DNA of 64,000 nucleotides from Cardinalis cardinalis (taxonomy: Eukaryota > Chordata > Aves > Passeriformes > Cardinalidae). Location of the stretch: the NCBI GenBank assembly GCA_014549065.1, contig JACDOX010000040.1, positions 2,931,750 through 2,995,749 of the forward strand, read 5' to 3'. Positions 14,301-26,669 of the stretch are shown one piece after another (within the stretch, counting starts at the first letter, position 1; the number at the start of each line of letters is the position of its first letter). The position numbers and the translations under genes were made by a program. A model generated the notes under the pieces. That model was not told the DNA's origin and did not search any database. It saw nothing but the letters and a program-made list of their open reading frames with translations.

Positions 14301-15910
14301 ACTTATAGTCAGAGTGGAACAAAGACCAGGGAAGTTCATTAGCGTGTCATGGAGAACATGCCTGAACCGTAACAGACTTTGTGNCACCCATTAAGAACTG
14401 TAGTAACAATCTTCTATATTGTTACTAATTCCTAGAGCAGTGAAAGGAGGCAGCCTTGTGTAAGGCACTTTGCCACACTCTCTGTGGTCACCTGGGTGCC
14501 TGGCCAGTCACTTGGTAAGCCAGTTCAACTTGCTGAAACAATGAAGAACCAACCCAGCAAGGGAAAGCTGATAACTCTCTGGGTGTTTATACACAGAGGT
14601 TTGGTTTGAAACANCTTACTGTGTGACCAGGTGAACAACCTTGCTAGTGCAAGGAAAATACCTGGAGTTGGAGAGTGTGCAAGAAAGTAGGGATGCTGGA
14701 GCATTGGTTTTCTTTGTCCCACAGTGGTAAAAGATTCTGTCAAATTGATCAATCTCGTGAAAATTACAGCTCTGCACCACGTTATGCCGTGATGTCCAAA
14801 TCCCAACTCCTGCAAAAAGCTGGCATTTTGGCAAATAAGGGAAGCAGTTGGAAGTTTTTCTGTTTTGCTTTGGGAGGGTTTAAGCATGGGGGTAGTGTCT
14901 TTAGGAAGCATTTTAGTCAAAGACCACTTTTAGTCCATCCTCAAGCAGAAGAGAAAGGTCTGCTTTCTTTAGAACAAATTGTGAAGCAGAATAGATAATG
15001 TGGGAGAGAATTCCATAAAAGCGTCTCCACAGGTTGTTCCACTGTCTTCACACTGACAGAGGGAGAAGGCCAGATCTTACTGAGGGCTCAAGCCCAACGC
15101 TGCAGGATGGGTAGCTTTGAGAGCAAAATCAGTATAGACCACAGAGGCAGTGTAAACTAAGTGCTGCTACATGTTGCAAAGTAGAGTTAATTAGNATCAC
15201 AGCAAGCCTGCCCTAATGTTTTCCATAGAGTATACAAAGAAACTAATTTTCTTGCTGTTTTGATGCAGTGATAGTTTCTATGGCAACAGCTTTACTAGTA
15301 CTTTATATCAACAGTATATATAGGAAACAACTGTCATGAACATTAAACTTANACTTTTTCTCAAGCGTGAAAAAATAACAAGCCTACGTTTTGGACAGTG
15401 TTGTTAGCCTTGATTTTGCCTGAGCAAACAGGGACACACTCATTCAGACATATATGTGCATTTTTTTTTTTAAAGTTGATGGTTCATTGAAATTTTAGCA
15501 GTCAATAATAAATTATACTTCTAATCTAGCTGATGGATGACTCTGCAGCTAAAATGTGAAGAAAGGTTGAAGGGAAATATGCCCTAATTCTTGTTTTCTG
15601 TCTCCAGGAAGCCTTGGAATCATGCCAGACCCGGGTTTCCAAACTGGAACTGCATCAGCAAGAACAGCAAGCACAGCAGTCTGAAACAGTTAATGCCAAA
15701 GTGCTCCTGGGGAAGTGTATAAATGTTATCCTGGCCTTCATGACTGTCATCTTAGTCTGTGTTTCTACTATTGCAAAGTTCATTGCTCCTATGATGAAGA
15801 GCCGTTTTCATATCATCTGCACTTTCTTTGCAGTGACACTGCTGGCAATATTTTGTAAAAACTGGGATCATATCATTTGTGCTATAGAAAGAATGATTAT
15901 ACCAAGATGA
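10419..15910 (+). CDS. TMCC3: TMCC3, transmembrane and coiled-coil domain family 3 (last three coding exons; 5' end outside window)
   Basis: Joined exons 10419-11317, 12785-12920 and 15608-15910 give 445 codons plus a TGA stop, with matching phases at both junctions. Human TMCC3 is about 477 residues, so only a short N-terminal exon is missing. The product carries a long coiled-coil region (visible residues about 40-125 and 255-375) and two C-terminal hydrophobic segments (about residues 382-404 and 413-432), the TMCC-family arrangement; the protein ends IERMIIPR. From the literature, TMCC3 is an endoplasmic-reticulum membrane protein that oligomerises through its coiled coils and localises to three-way junctions of ER tubules. 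A first in-frame ATG exists at 10434, but the exon is preceded by a good acceptor, so translation normally starts in an upstream exon. The downstream neighbour on the same strand is CEP83, as in other amniotes. Confidence 0.96.
11318..12784 (+). other. TMCC3: TMCC3 intron 2
   Basis: GT-AG intron (acceptor AAG at 12782-12784) splitting an Arg codon. A short GT/GA dinucleotide run lies near 11.38 kb. Nothing else recognisable is present. Confidence 0.9.
12785..12920 (+). CDS. TMCC3: TMCC3 coding exon, coiled coil (visible residues 300-345)
   Basis: The 136-nt exon completes the split Arg codon and encodes a highly conserved heptad-rich block including YERLEDQLNDLTDLHQHET and EKVAYQAYERSRD. The donor GTACTT follows at 12921. 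Phase is 1 nt in and 0 out, joining cleanly to the final exon. Confidence 0.95.
12921..15607 (+). other. TMCC3: TMCC3 intron 3
   Basis: GT-AG intron of about 2.7 kb. It includes an imperfect direct duplication of about 20 bp near 13.98-14.03 kb (TCCTGGAGGGGTGTCAGAGA and a close copy). An open frame of up to 131 codons around 14.5-15.0 kb overlaps others on both strands and shows no domain, so it is not called as a gene. Confidence 0.85.
15608..15910 (+). CDS. TMCC3: TMCC3 terminal coding exon with two transmembrane segments (visible residues 346-445)
   Basis: The acceptor is CCAG at 15604-15607. The exon starts EALESCQTRVSKLELHQQEQ, the end of the coiled coil. It continues with hydrophobic segment 1 (CINVILAFMTVILVCVSTIA), a short basic loop, and hydrophobic segment 2 (IICTFFAVTLLAIF). 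It ends at TGA 15908-15910. The closely spaced TM pair at the extreme C-terminus is the ER-anchoring hairpin of TMCC proteins. Confidence 0.96.
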   Translation, partial: EALESCQTRVSKLELHQQEQQAQQSETVNAKVLLGKCINVILAFMTVILVCVSTIAKFIAPMMKSRFHIICTFFAVTLLAIFCKNWDHIICAIERMIIPR

Positions 15911-15928
15911 AGCTATTGGACTGGCTGG

Positions 15929-15991
15929 TCTTTTCTTTTTTCTTTTTTTTTTCTTTCTTTTTCCCTTTTTTCTTCCCCTCCCTGTTTTTTA
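15929..15991 (+). repeat. polypyrimidine tract just after the TMCC3 stop
   Basis: About 60 nt almost entirely of T and C, beginning roughly 20 nt after the TGA stop. It lies in the proximal 3' UTR, in sense orientation. Confidence 0.85.
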
Positions 15992-17082
15992 AGCACTGTG
16001 TGTATACAAATTCTGGTGTAAATATATAAAAGTATACTTGTTGGCAGTCNGTTGCCTGTTCAATCTGATTTTGTCTAACTGGCTGTATCTGTGATGAACT
16101 GCTCACTTAAGTCAGTCTTCTGCCTTAATCCAAAAGGTTTTCCACTTTCCAAACCCATACCCATAAAAGATGGTATGATGGTCTGGGAGGGATCCCAGCA
16201 ACTGCAAGTGTCAGGTATGCTTTTTACTAGGCTGGAGTGCAAAGAGTGTGATCAAGAGGGAGTGCCATAATGTGTATCAGCTCTGCTAGACTGATAGTTA
16301 ATTTTCTCTCTGAATCCAGCTAGGATGATAAACCAAACTATGCAGCCGTGTATTGATAGATCTAGATTCTAAATTAATGGGTAGCATTACATGGGATTTT
16401 GAGTTTTCAAGACTAACAAAACTTGATGCTTCTGCTAGTAACTTTTTGCACAGAGTTTATTGTTTGTAAATGAGACCAATGAAGACTATTGACCACAGTT
16501 AGCAGTCATTCTGTCCTGGCACTGTTCCTTATCACATTTGGGAAACACATACATGTGGCAAAAGACTTCCAAAGATGGCCTGAATTGAATTATAAGATCC
16601 CCAGGCAACTTTGTAAAGGAGTTAAGAAGCAAGTAACTGGTAGATAAGTTGACATCTACACCAAAGCACTCACTTGTTCAAGCCCTGCAACCTGCACAGG
16701 AAAGAAGTACACAGAGCAGCCACATTGAAGTTAGCCTTTGTTAGCACTGAATTGTTGGGGTGTTCTGACTGCATACAAAGCATACAGGTGGTGGGACCCT
16801 GGGTACTGTGGATTTCTTTCTTCTGTCTGATTAAAGAATGTGGCAGAAACATGAGGGAACANCTTCTTTGGGGGAGCAAGGAGTTAAACTTCTGTAAATA
16901 TAGGAACTGTAGACACTCTCAACAAACATTCCTGAAAATAATGTATTAACATGCAGTATCACTACTAGGAGACAGGGTTGGGTGTGTTTTCCCACTGGAA
17001 TTTATTTTGCTTGATTTAATAAGTGCAAAAAAACTTCCCTGAAATCAGCTTGGCTTTCAGCCATGGTGTAAAACAAGATCTT

Positions 17083-17120
17083 TATTAAAAACAAACAAAC
17101 AAACAAAAACCACAAAACCA
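17083..17120 (+). repeat. A/C-rich simple repeat, (AAAC)n-like
   Basis: A run of AAAC units (AACAAACAAACAAACAAAAA) followed by CA/CCA-rich sequence, inside the inferred TMCC3 3' UTR. Confidence 0.8.
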
Positions 17121-20100
17121 CCACAACCAGAATTCTTCTCCACTCTCCATTAAGTGAAAAAACAGTGTCTCAAATTATTTGATGTTCAGTGTTACTAACT
17201 GTGAAAATAATTGTCATTATATATTTTCTTTTCAGTTGCAGTATTTTTATGCTGGTATTATGGGAGGGAGGGCGTAGTTTGATGTGTATATTTCTTTTTA
17301 ATCAAGTGCAATAGTTGGTGTAGAATTTGTGAAGATTTTATTCTGAGGAAAGGGAGTGGATGAAGGGAAGGCAGGGAAGAACTCTGACATTTTACCACAG
17401 TCAGATAAACAGTGAATAATTACTATTTGTGGCTTCAGGAACTTAGGAAAGGACAGAATTAACTTAATAAATAATGATATAACTCAATGTTTAGAAAATT
17501 CAATCAAAATACTTAGAAATATTTAAAGAATTCTTTATATGTCCTAAGTCTTTGCACAGAGAGTCAGTAAGGACTGTGCTGGTTGGCAGTCACTGGAAAT
17601 GGATCAGATCAGGCACACCCATGTTATCTTAACCCAGCCCTACCTCATCTCAAGTGGGAAGTGGAGTGGAAACCAAAACCAAACAAACAAGAGCCCATAC
17701 AAGACCAAAAACTGGTTCTGATCCTAAGAATGCTGTGACTCTTCATGGTGTTTTCTTGCCATCTTTATTATAATCTCCATTCTTCTCTTTAGCTTGCACA
17801 GCCAACTTCTGCATTGGCCTCTTGAAAAAATAGTTAATTTAGCATTTTGTTAAATGAGTTCAGAAATGTAGNCATGCAAGAAAGGAATACCATGTGTTAA
17901 TAATGTTTACATAAGAAAAACTCCTTTGCCTATTGCATGACTATANGTTTATATAAACCCTCCATTGCTATTTTATTAGTTGAAATGTTACATCAGGCAG
18001 CCTCAAGGACAGGCAGGAAACAGGTTAGTGTTTTTCTTATAACAAAGGATGTCGGTGTGGTAATTCACATCCCCTTCACACCTGGGAATGTGAAGGCTTC
18101 TGCATCCTGTTACAACTCTGGGAGATAACCTCAGTGCAAAATGAAGGTAAAATCTAAAATTTATGTCTCTACAAAAGATTGCTCACTGTCTTGACAGAAT
18201 CTGANAGGGCCTACATTCTAAATTGGAAACAGGAAGGTCTTGCACTTCCATATTGGCTTTACATGTGGCAGAGGACATAGAANAGGCTATAAAGGCTGCA
18301 TAATGTTAGTTATGTAAATTAAAANAACCTAATTGGTGAATGGGTGCATCTCTTTTCTGGGTTATTTTCTCTCTTGGGTTTAAATCATTGAAGGATGTGA
18401 CACACATCAGGAAATAATAAAAAATGTAAAGTGAAGAGAAAAAGCCTGCTTTTGAGTGAAACTGTTGTAGTTTTGCACAGAGTGAGACTGTAGTGCCAAG
18501 AACTCTGCCATGTGGAAGGCCACCAAGGAGGGAGGTCTCCCATCCTGCCTTCACCNTCACATTTCCTACTGTGTGCTAACTGTTGGCATGTGGTGACATC
18601 TTCCATGTGCCTTGTTAGCTCACTAGACTGGAAGAAAAACCTGGTGAAAGAGGTAGATGGTTCTCCACATCTGGAGACCTAAAGGGCTGGTAGAAAGGTG
18701 TCATGAGTATGAAGCTGGGATTTTAAGGGACATGAGCCTTTTTTTTTTTCTTGTTGCAGTGAATCATCAGCTGTCCCTAAAACTGGGCTCCAGGCAGTCT
18801 CTCTGCAGATTGTTGGGGCAGNTTCAGTGTAGGAAAGTTCTTCCTAACTTTTCCCTAGAGGGAACAAACAGCCCCAGCCCCTGACAAGCTAGTCAGCTGT
18901 GCCTATACTCGGNATCAAGAGAAGGCTGGTGCCTGAGCTGGCCTGGGCTGATGCCTCTGCCCTTGGCTTCAGTATGGGCACCACTTCCCCCCTTTAGGCT
19001 GGGATTGTGTATTTTACATTAGTGTGTGTATCTGGCCTGCGGTCTGAGCTCTGCCTCCTGTGAAAGTATGCCTAGGCAAACCCAAAGAACTGCAGTTCTC
19101 CTAATGAGAACTCTGTTCAGCTTCTCAATCAATTAACCATGTTCTGTCAGGATACCATTTGCTTTTATATTCTCATACAACACATCAGGCATTCTTAGGA
19201 TACTCCTTACACCTACTCATCATGAGCCTCTAAAACACTCCCACTCAACAAAAAGTTGCCAGACANTGTCTCTTCTGCTTGGTGCTGCTTGGCAGGCAAG
19301 TATTTCCCTTCACTTTGGTAGTAGTTCTCTGAGGGAAATGCCCTTCAAGAAGTTGTTAATACCTGTTCTATNGGCTTTTGGCAGCTTTTGTTTGGAGGTT
19401 TCTGGAGATTTAGTTTCTTATGAAAATTAACACAATTTTCCTTATTTCTCCTATTTCAGCATTCAGGACTACATGATGTTTCCTCTAAAAATTGTCTAAT
19501 GGATCCCTCTGCTAGCTTCAACTCCATTATTGTTGAAAGTCCAATCAGTGATTGGCAGGACTGATTGAGACCCAGTTTCAATCCTTCCTATTTCTGCTTC
19601 ACATTATATGCATTCATGCAACTTCTCATTTGATTGCACTCCTGTGATGTCTATTTGCTCTGAATTCTTAGAAAGGCACTAAAAAGTTTAACTGCATTTT
19701 AGTTGAATATCAACATGTTTGTGTTATGTAGCATCTCTGCTGCAGGACATCTATCAATACAGATCTGATGTCTGCATTTCAGGAAGGGTATTTAAAAGCC
19801 AATGGTTTTCTGTGAACGCATAAGGACTGCTTATCTGGGGAATAGCAATGCAAAAGGTGAAGACAATTTGCTGTAGGAAAGATACGTGATCCACTCACCC
19901 AGGAGTTGAAGCTAGACAAATCCAGTGTAAGCATAAGGTTCAGTTTTGCAATCATAAGGGTTGCCAGCTAATTATTAGCTACTGAATGACATAATAAACA
20001 AGGACTCCAGCATTTGAAGTTGAATTAGTTCAGGCTTATGATTGATACAAAGTTAACTGCATAATAACAACTAGTGCTTTCTGAAATCAAAATTGTTGAA

Positions 20101-20941
20101 CAAGAAATTCAGGAACAAAACAAGAAAACACAGAAGCTTGTAGTTAATTCAGAAGGTACAAGAGGAAATTTTCTNGTTTGGTTGTTTTTGTTTTGGGAAA
20201 CCAAGTCCCTTTCCGCTATGATTGAGACATTTTACTGCTGGATTCAGTGATACAATGGAAGATAAACAGAGATTAATGTAATTAAACACTTTAATTTCGG
20301 TAACAGAATTTAATCTCTTCTGAAAGTCCATCTACANCTAGCAATCAGGCAAATTTATTCTCCGCTATCTTTAATCAACCAAATATATATCTGCTTTCTT
20401 CATTCCCCATCATGCCAGAACATGGCCTTTAAGTACAGGAGATTATNAAGGGCTTGTTTTCAGATAAAGTTNGAATGGTCTCTCTGATGCTAGCCCTGCA
20501 CAAAGTATCAGACAATTTTTCATTGCAACAGTGAAAGACTAAGTAAAGTTTTATTTTAGTCAATGAAATCACTTCTTTTCCCTGAAAAAGCCAACTGAGA
20601 GGATGCTGTATATAGGGACTGCATGAGGCCAAGTCAAACTGTCTTATATGGTTGATTTGCTGTACGTTTAGCATATTAAGTTGTACTGTTGTTGGAAAGT
20701 TTTGCACAAAGCCACCTTTCCTTTTTACCCAGGGAACCTGGGTCTGGTAGTATCAAGGTGTACCAAAAATTGTCTGCTTTTATTGACTAAAGTTAATTGT
20801 CTTGGTGTGTGACCTGCAATGTTTCTCATAGTATTTCCATTTTGTGCAGCACTGTGGAAAGATTCAACTATGAAAATGTAATTTTTGTATATTTGGTTGT
20901 GTAGTCATGACTGCCTCTAAGGTGCCATTAACATTTTTTAA

Positions 20942-20947
20942 AATAAA
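20942..20947 (+). terminator. TMCC3: AATAAA polyadenylation signal, probable distal TMCC3 3' end
   Basis: A canonical AATAAA in an A/T-rich context with T/G-rich sequence downstream. It is the best candidate for the distal 3' end before the intergenic region; other AATAAA hexamers occur upstream. Confidence 0.45.
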
Positions 20948-20968
20948 AATATTTACATTTATTTGATG

Positions 20969-23900
20969 ATGAATATTGTCTCTTAAACTTTCTGTCTGAT
21001 CACTCAAACCCCTATCAGTTTTCCTTTCTCAGTAACTTATTCAATTGACAGTGCTAAAGTTAACCCATTGAGCACAAGGCCCAGTTTTAATATACTGACA
21101 AATCTGAGCATTCTGCTCTGCTGCAATTTTGACCAAAACCTGTTGAGTTTCACCTACAGTTGTGACATGGCAAAACTGCAAGCATCAAACTAGGTATCAT
21201 CATTGCTTTTATCTAAAGCTTGTGTGAAATTTGCTATGCAAATGTTGTGNTATTGTGCCAAGCGGCTGGACTCACTTTGGATTTTTTTTTTTTTGAAAAC
21301 TTAGAATTAGAAACTTTAGAAGTATTTTTATGTTATTGTCAGAAACCTTGGTCACATGTGCCAAAAAAATAACATAGCTGATATAAAGCAAAACATTTGC
21401 CTTTGTTATTCATAAAGCAGAGGTCTTGTCAGCTGGCACTGGCAGCCACTGGCAATGATGTTCTTTTTATTCCACGAATACAGCAGAAACAGTGCCATAA
21501 CAGATTGCTTTGTAATCACACTNTACTTCCTATTTTCTCCTATTTGATGAAATAGCACAGGAGCTGCTGTGTCACCTGCAGACTTTCCAAGGTCTTGTCA
21601 CGTTTCATATGGGTTCCTGCAACTTGTTCTATATTAAGGCTAACTCCATTCACAAACAGCAGCTTCTCTCAGAACCACTAATGATTTTGCCCATTTCTGG
21701 CATGGGCTGAATAATCCCTGCTAACCAGGCAAATCAGACATAAAAAAATGCACCTCACTCACCATCAGTTTGAGCAAATCACAGTTGCTCAAAACTCTGG
21801 CTTTGGAGAGTGCAGAGCACACCCTGGTAACTGCTTTAATACCCAAAATTAGAAAGGCAGAGAGTAAAGTACAACAGTTCTGTTTAACAGCACAGAAAGA
21901 GAAGTATTACNTGTCACCAAGAGGCAGCCACTGTGCAGTCATAGCGATCACTGGATGAAACAAATAACCCTTACCAGAAGCGTACTCTGAAAATACTTTT
22001 TGTTGGTGCTCCAAATAACTCCAAGAACCAAAGTTATGTGACCATGCCAGAATTAGCTGTAGGCACCCAAGACTTCATCTGTTGTTATGCTGCAACTCAT
22101 TTTGCAACATCCAGAACTGTTCTGAACTAGCTGGCTGAGGNAGTGCTAGCAGAGCAGTTTATAAACTTAGTGATAAATTCTTCCTGAATGTGTGTGCTTA
22201 TTTCTCTGCTTGTGCTGCTGCAGAAGGTGCAGCAGTCAAACGGCAGGTTCTGCCTCCCCTGGCAACTGGCACTGCATTGATGTAATTGAAAGGAGAAACT
22301 TCCACACTCTATCCTCTTCAATTCCTGTTTGGACTGTGACTTAGGTGACAAATCATTAGTTTTGTGAAGTTGCCTAGTGGATCGATGCTATGTCACCTTT
22401 TATGTGTAGCTGACCAAATTCAGANAGAAGTGGAGAGGCTGAGCTACTGGACAGGCTGGTGCTAGTCACTCGTGGGGTTCTGCAGGACTCCATCCCCTGC
22501 CCCGTTCTCTTCAACCTTATTAACAACTTGGATGCAGGACTCAAAGGAATACTAAATAAGTTGGCCAATGACACTAAANTGGGAGGAGCTGTCGACTCCT
22601 TCGAGGGCAGAGAAGCCCTGCAGAGAGATCACAACAAATTAGAGATGGGCNATCACCAACCAAATGAAGCTTAACAAGGGAAAGTGCCAGACTGTGCACC
22701 TGGGACAGGGCAGTCCTGGCTGTGTGTATGGAATGGGGAACAACAGGCAGCACTGCAGAAAGGGACCTGGGGCTCCTGGTGGATGGCAAGCTGAACATGA
22801 GCCAGCAGTGCCTTGGAGCCAGGAGGCACCAGGCAGCCTGGGGTGTCCTGGGGCAATCAGGCACAGCATCACCAGCTGAGCAAGGGAGGGGACTGTCCCC
22901 TCTGCTCTGCACTGGCGCAGCCTCACCTCGAGTGCTGGGGGCTGTTTTGGGTGCCACAGTATAAAACAGACATTAAACTGTTAGAGACCCTCTAAAGAAG
23001 GGCCACTAGGATGGTGAAGGGGCTGGAAGGGCAACCTTTGAGGATCGGCTGTGGTCACTCGGTCTGTTCAGCCTGGAGAAGAGGCTTCACTCTCATGACC
23101 AGCAACGAGGATTGAGGAAATGGCATGAAACTGAGTCAGGGCAGGTTTAAGTTGGATATCAGGAAAACATTTTTTTATTCAGAGGGTGGTTGGGACTGGA
23201 AGGGGCTCTTCAGGGAAGTGCTCACTGCACCAAGCCTCTCAGAGCTCACAAAAGGTTTGAATAACCCCCTCAGACACATGGTGCAACNCTTAAGGTGTCN
23301 TGTGCAGGGCCAGGAGTAGGACTCAATGACCTGATGAGTGTCTTCCAAGTCAGCATATTCTATGATTCTATGATAACTTAAACCTTAGGACAAGCTTGAA
23401 GCTGGCCAGTGCTGAGTTTCTGAAAGAAGGACAGACATGCTTGTGACAGAAACTTTAGGAATTGAGTTTGCATTTGATGTAGTCATGGTACCTTCAGCTG
23501 CTGAGTGTGTGGTTCTACCCACCTATGTGTGTAAATTTGGAAAAACTCTTTAGTTATTGTGCCTAGAACGGAATCAATCTAATNGAAATGAAAGCACAAT
23601 CAGGACTGAAGCTGATAATATATGAAAACAATATACATGGGAAGAAACCCTTGTAGCCTAAAAAAATTCCTTTTATTTTTCTGTTGAATACCATTTTAAT
23701 AAGTTGGTGCTGGTCAGGAGAACATCCTTTTCCTCTGTAGTTATAGGAACTTGGTGATGAAGACAGAAGATCAGCATGAGATACTGTACATCCAGGCTGA
23801 ACAGAAAAGGAGAGAACACAATGCTTGTGTGGTCAGCAGTCCCATACAACTCATCTGTCCGAGTATTAGCTTAATAAACTGCTTTAGGCTTTATACCCAC

Positions 23901-26470
23901 TGATGTTCTCTATGCTAAAAATTGTACTCTGGTCCTACTGAGCTTAATGGTAAAAACCCCACTGAGTTTAATTGGGCAAGATTTATCATAGCACTGAGGC
24001 ACTTAAAAGCAATTCTGTCTTTTGACTTTGTAATGCCAAAAATATTCATTTTCTCAGGCAATCTACCCACCACAGTGTAGGGTTTTAAGTCTCTTTCACA
24101 AATAGCATACTACTTAGTCACAGACATCTCTGCCACAATTGTATGGGATGGGGAAACTATTTGGATGCTTTCAGGATCTGCTGACTCAGATGCTGAACAG
24201 AGCTTGTACTCCAACACTAAATCCCCACTTGGCCTCTATCCTGCCAGGCTGGATTCAGGTCAAGGTGACATAGACTAAGCACGGATTAAACTACAGGTAC
24301 AACCAGCAGCGTGTGTACACAGCAACAAAACCTTCTTTCCAGATATGCCACAGGGCTACAGGAGCTTGAGGATTTGCCTAATCTAACAGCTATTTTCAGC
24401 TTGCTCAACTAAGGCAGCAAAGAAGTCTAAATGAACTTTCAAACTCAAGACTTCTGANCATACTGAGTCAGTATACTCCTCCAAAGACTGTATCTGCAAA
24501 ATGGATTGAAATATTTTCCTGGGCTTCTCTACATATTTTACAGCTCTTTATATTTTATTGCTTTCTTTGTGTGAGGATGAACCTTGCTGTTTTGTGAAAT
24601 GTTGATCTACCCAGAACTAATATAATATGACAGGTAAAGATTCACAAACAATCTCTAATACTGTTGATCAAAATCTGTAAGANCTCTAAATGAAATCTCT
24701 TTACTTTTACTCGAGCCACAGTGAACTTCAAATGTCCCTTAAAGAGATTTTCTTTAAAANTAAACTAGTGACACCTGTAGCTGCATAAATTTCTATTTTT
24801 ACAAAAAAACCCTACCTGCCTGTGTTGTGGGAGATGTTCCAAAAAGGGGAGTTTGCCACTGTTGGAATAATCCTTTTTTAAGTAAAGGNGTTATACATGT
24901 TTCCTTTATGCACTGAGTTAGACGAGAAATCAAACAAACCAACTTCAGTACATGGTTCCCCTCTCTCCCCAACAGAACCACTTCATATTTACTTCTCACT
25001 TANTTTTCCCCTATATTTGTCTAGTAATATTTAAAGTCTTAATTTTCTAGCTGTTTCTGCTTCTTGCTATCCAGATCCCTCTCTTGATTGACCCTCTCTT
25101 CTCTTTTTGCTGTGTGCATTAGCCCCACTCCTACTCCTATAAGCTCTGCTTTCTAGTCCTCCTTCCTTCAGCCATTTCCTCCTTGTGCCCTCGAAGTCCC
25201 CCTTGCTTCTTGCTTTTTCTCTCTTTCTGGGTGCTCTGCAAGATTCCCATCTGAGTCACTAGAGGAGCTCTCCTTTGAAAGGCAGCAGGGGCAGGACGGT
25301 CACTGTGAGGAAGAAGAGCTCCATTACCACCCACGCTTCAGAACCACTGGCCATCAGTGAGTAACTGGAATTATCTGACTCAGCCGGCCTCGGGAGGAAA
25401 CAAGAACACTTCTCTGACTGATGTGAAAAACGTGGAGGCAAAAATAAAGTAACACAATCTCCACCATCTTGAGTTATCCTCTTAGAAAAAGATTACGCAT
25501 TGGAAATACTCACACAATAATTATTCCCTGAATTAGCTGGCANGAGACACCCAACCCTGTCTGTTGACTTTAGTTACCAAAATGATTTTAGATTTTGTAG
25601 CTTTTTTGCTGTGTCCCCCNCAGAGCTCACACTGAGTGATCTGGATTCTTGGTGTCATGTCTTGTTTCTCATGTGAATGAATTGTTTTCCAATAGATTAT
25701 AGCTATGTAATCCTGCTATGAACAGACACTAATAAAACCAGAGAAAGAATCTGTGCCCTTCTACCATTCCTGTTAATGCAGCCGTAAAAGGGTGAAAGGC
25801 TTCTGTTTAATCTTAGTTAATATTTGTAGAGCTGATAGTGGAAAAAAAAAAAAAGAAGAGCAAATTGGATAGAGAAAATGAGAGTGTAACTTCATAACAC
25901 TTTCTAAAAGATTTATTTGCAGTGTAAAACTGTTCTCTATGGCTTTTAATGTTCATCTTTTTCATCAAGATTTGTTTTGAATAAAAGTTAATTTTTAATT
26001 CATTGCAGANTTATGTGGAGTAATTTATTTCCCTATAGGTGTACATTGGTATGGATGGAGTACTGGTGATATTTCACTTCTAGCATTGCAGCAAGCTCAA
26101 CACACAGGTAACCCTGCCCAGCGGTTTCCAGAGTCGGGCCGCCAGGAGCGCTGGGCTCTCGCCATTGCCGCCGTGCCCATCGCGGATCCCAACCCTTCAC
26201 TGGCCGGCAGCCGCCTCTGGGGAGCGACCGCAGCTGCCATCTCCCGTGCTGGCAAATGTCACATTTGCCTTGGGGTTTTTTTGTCACCTTTTCTTTGGCT
26301 ACGGGTGTGTGTCATCACCAACATCCACCTTCTAATGCACTAATTGAAAACAATTTTAATCCTTATGAAAGCGCTGTTAGCTTTATTAGAGGAATGCCAA
26401 TTCCGATCAGGACGTTCAATCTCTTGTTTCATTCAAAGCGATTTTAGAGGGACAATGAGGATGTTTACGA
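20969..26470. other. TMCC3-CEP83 intergenic region
   Basis: About 5.5 kb without a supported gene. It holds one CR1 LINE copy (22454-23374) and otherwise unique AT-rich DNA with scattered Ns. GC and CpG density rises from about 26.1 kb towards the CEP83 promoter island. Open frames of 60-127 codons at 22.5-23.0 kb belong to the CR1 copy or its complement. Confidence 0.7.
22454..23374 (+). mobile_element. CR1 LINE, 5'-truncated 3' fragment
   Basis: The sequence follows avian CR1 from the end of the reverse-transcriptase ORF through the 3' UTR. It includes a degenerate CACTCGTGGGGTTCTGCAGG block, a TGGCCAATGACACTAAA block, AACATGAGCCAGCAGTG and GTTCAGCCTGGAGAAGAG. It ends with two copies of the octamer ATTCTATG, the hallmark CR1 3' terminus. 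The reading frame is broken by several indels, so the copy is old and inactive. Like most CR1 copies it is 5'-truncated; the exact 5' edge is uncertain by about 20 bp. Confidence 0.9.
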
Positions 26471-26499
26471 GAAGACGGTGCTTACAGTGTTTCAGCCGA

Positions 26500-26652
26500 T
26501 CTGTGTGCGAGAGCAGCGGCCCCGGAGCCCAGCGGGAGCGCTGAGGGCGCCCAGAGGGCGGCCCCGCCATTCCGGAGCCCGCCCGTCTCCCCGGCAACGC
26601 TCCCAGCGTGCCCCGCGCGCCGCGGGCCCGGCGGCGGCGCGGCCGGCGGGAG
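26500..26652 (+). other. CEP83: candidate CEP83 non-coding first exon
   Basis: Within the island, GGCGGGAG is followed by a consensus donor GTGAGAG at 26653. CEP83 needs an upstream 5' UTR exon because its first coding exon starts shortly after a splice acceptor. The donor position is read from sequence; the transcription start is not determinable and the 5' boundary given is nominal. Confidence 0.4.
26585..26598 (+). promoter_or_regulatory. X-box (RFX transcription factor site)
   Basis: GTCTCC, spacer CC, GGCAAC matches the X-box consensus RYYNYY-N(1-3)-RRNRAC at every position. RFX factors bind X-boxes in promoters of ciliary genes. CEP83 is a ciliogenesis gene, and the motif sits in its promoter island some 55 bp before the candidate exon-1 donor. 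Confidence 0.6.
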
Positions 26653-26658
26653 GTGAGA

Positions 26659-26669
26659 GGCGCCATTTT
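26659..26669 (-). promoter_or_regulatory. YY1-type motif
   Basis: Read on the minus strand it is AAAATGGCGCC, matching the YY1 core AANATGGCGNC. It lies just after the candidate first-exon donor, the near-TSS position where YY1 sites are commonly found in CpG-island promoters. Confidence 0.45.

Larger units (their letters stand above)
15911..20968 (+). other. TMCC3: TMCC3 3' UTR (probable extent)
   Basis: About 5 kb of unspliced-looking sequence between the TMCC3 stop and a strong AATAAA at 20942. TMCC3 transcripts in other vertebrates also have multi-kilobase 3' UTRs. An earlier AATAAA at 17466-17471 could give a shorter isoform. The distal end is inferred from the hexamer and from the change to repeat-bearing intergenic sequence beyond it. 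Confidence 0.55.

Noticed and set aside
14525..14998. Frames of 131 (-) and 107 (+) codons in TMCC3 intron 3
   Set aside because: Overlapping opposite-strand frames in an intron, one with an N, without splice, promoter or domain evidence.
22574..22957. 127-codon and other frames around 22.5-23.0 kb
   Set aside because: They lie within the CR1 copy or its complement and do not preserve the RT reading frame.
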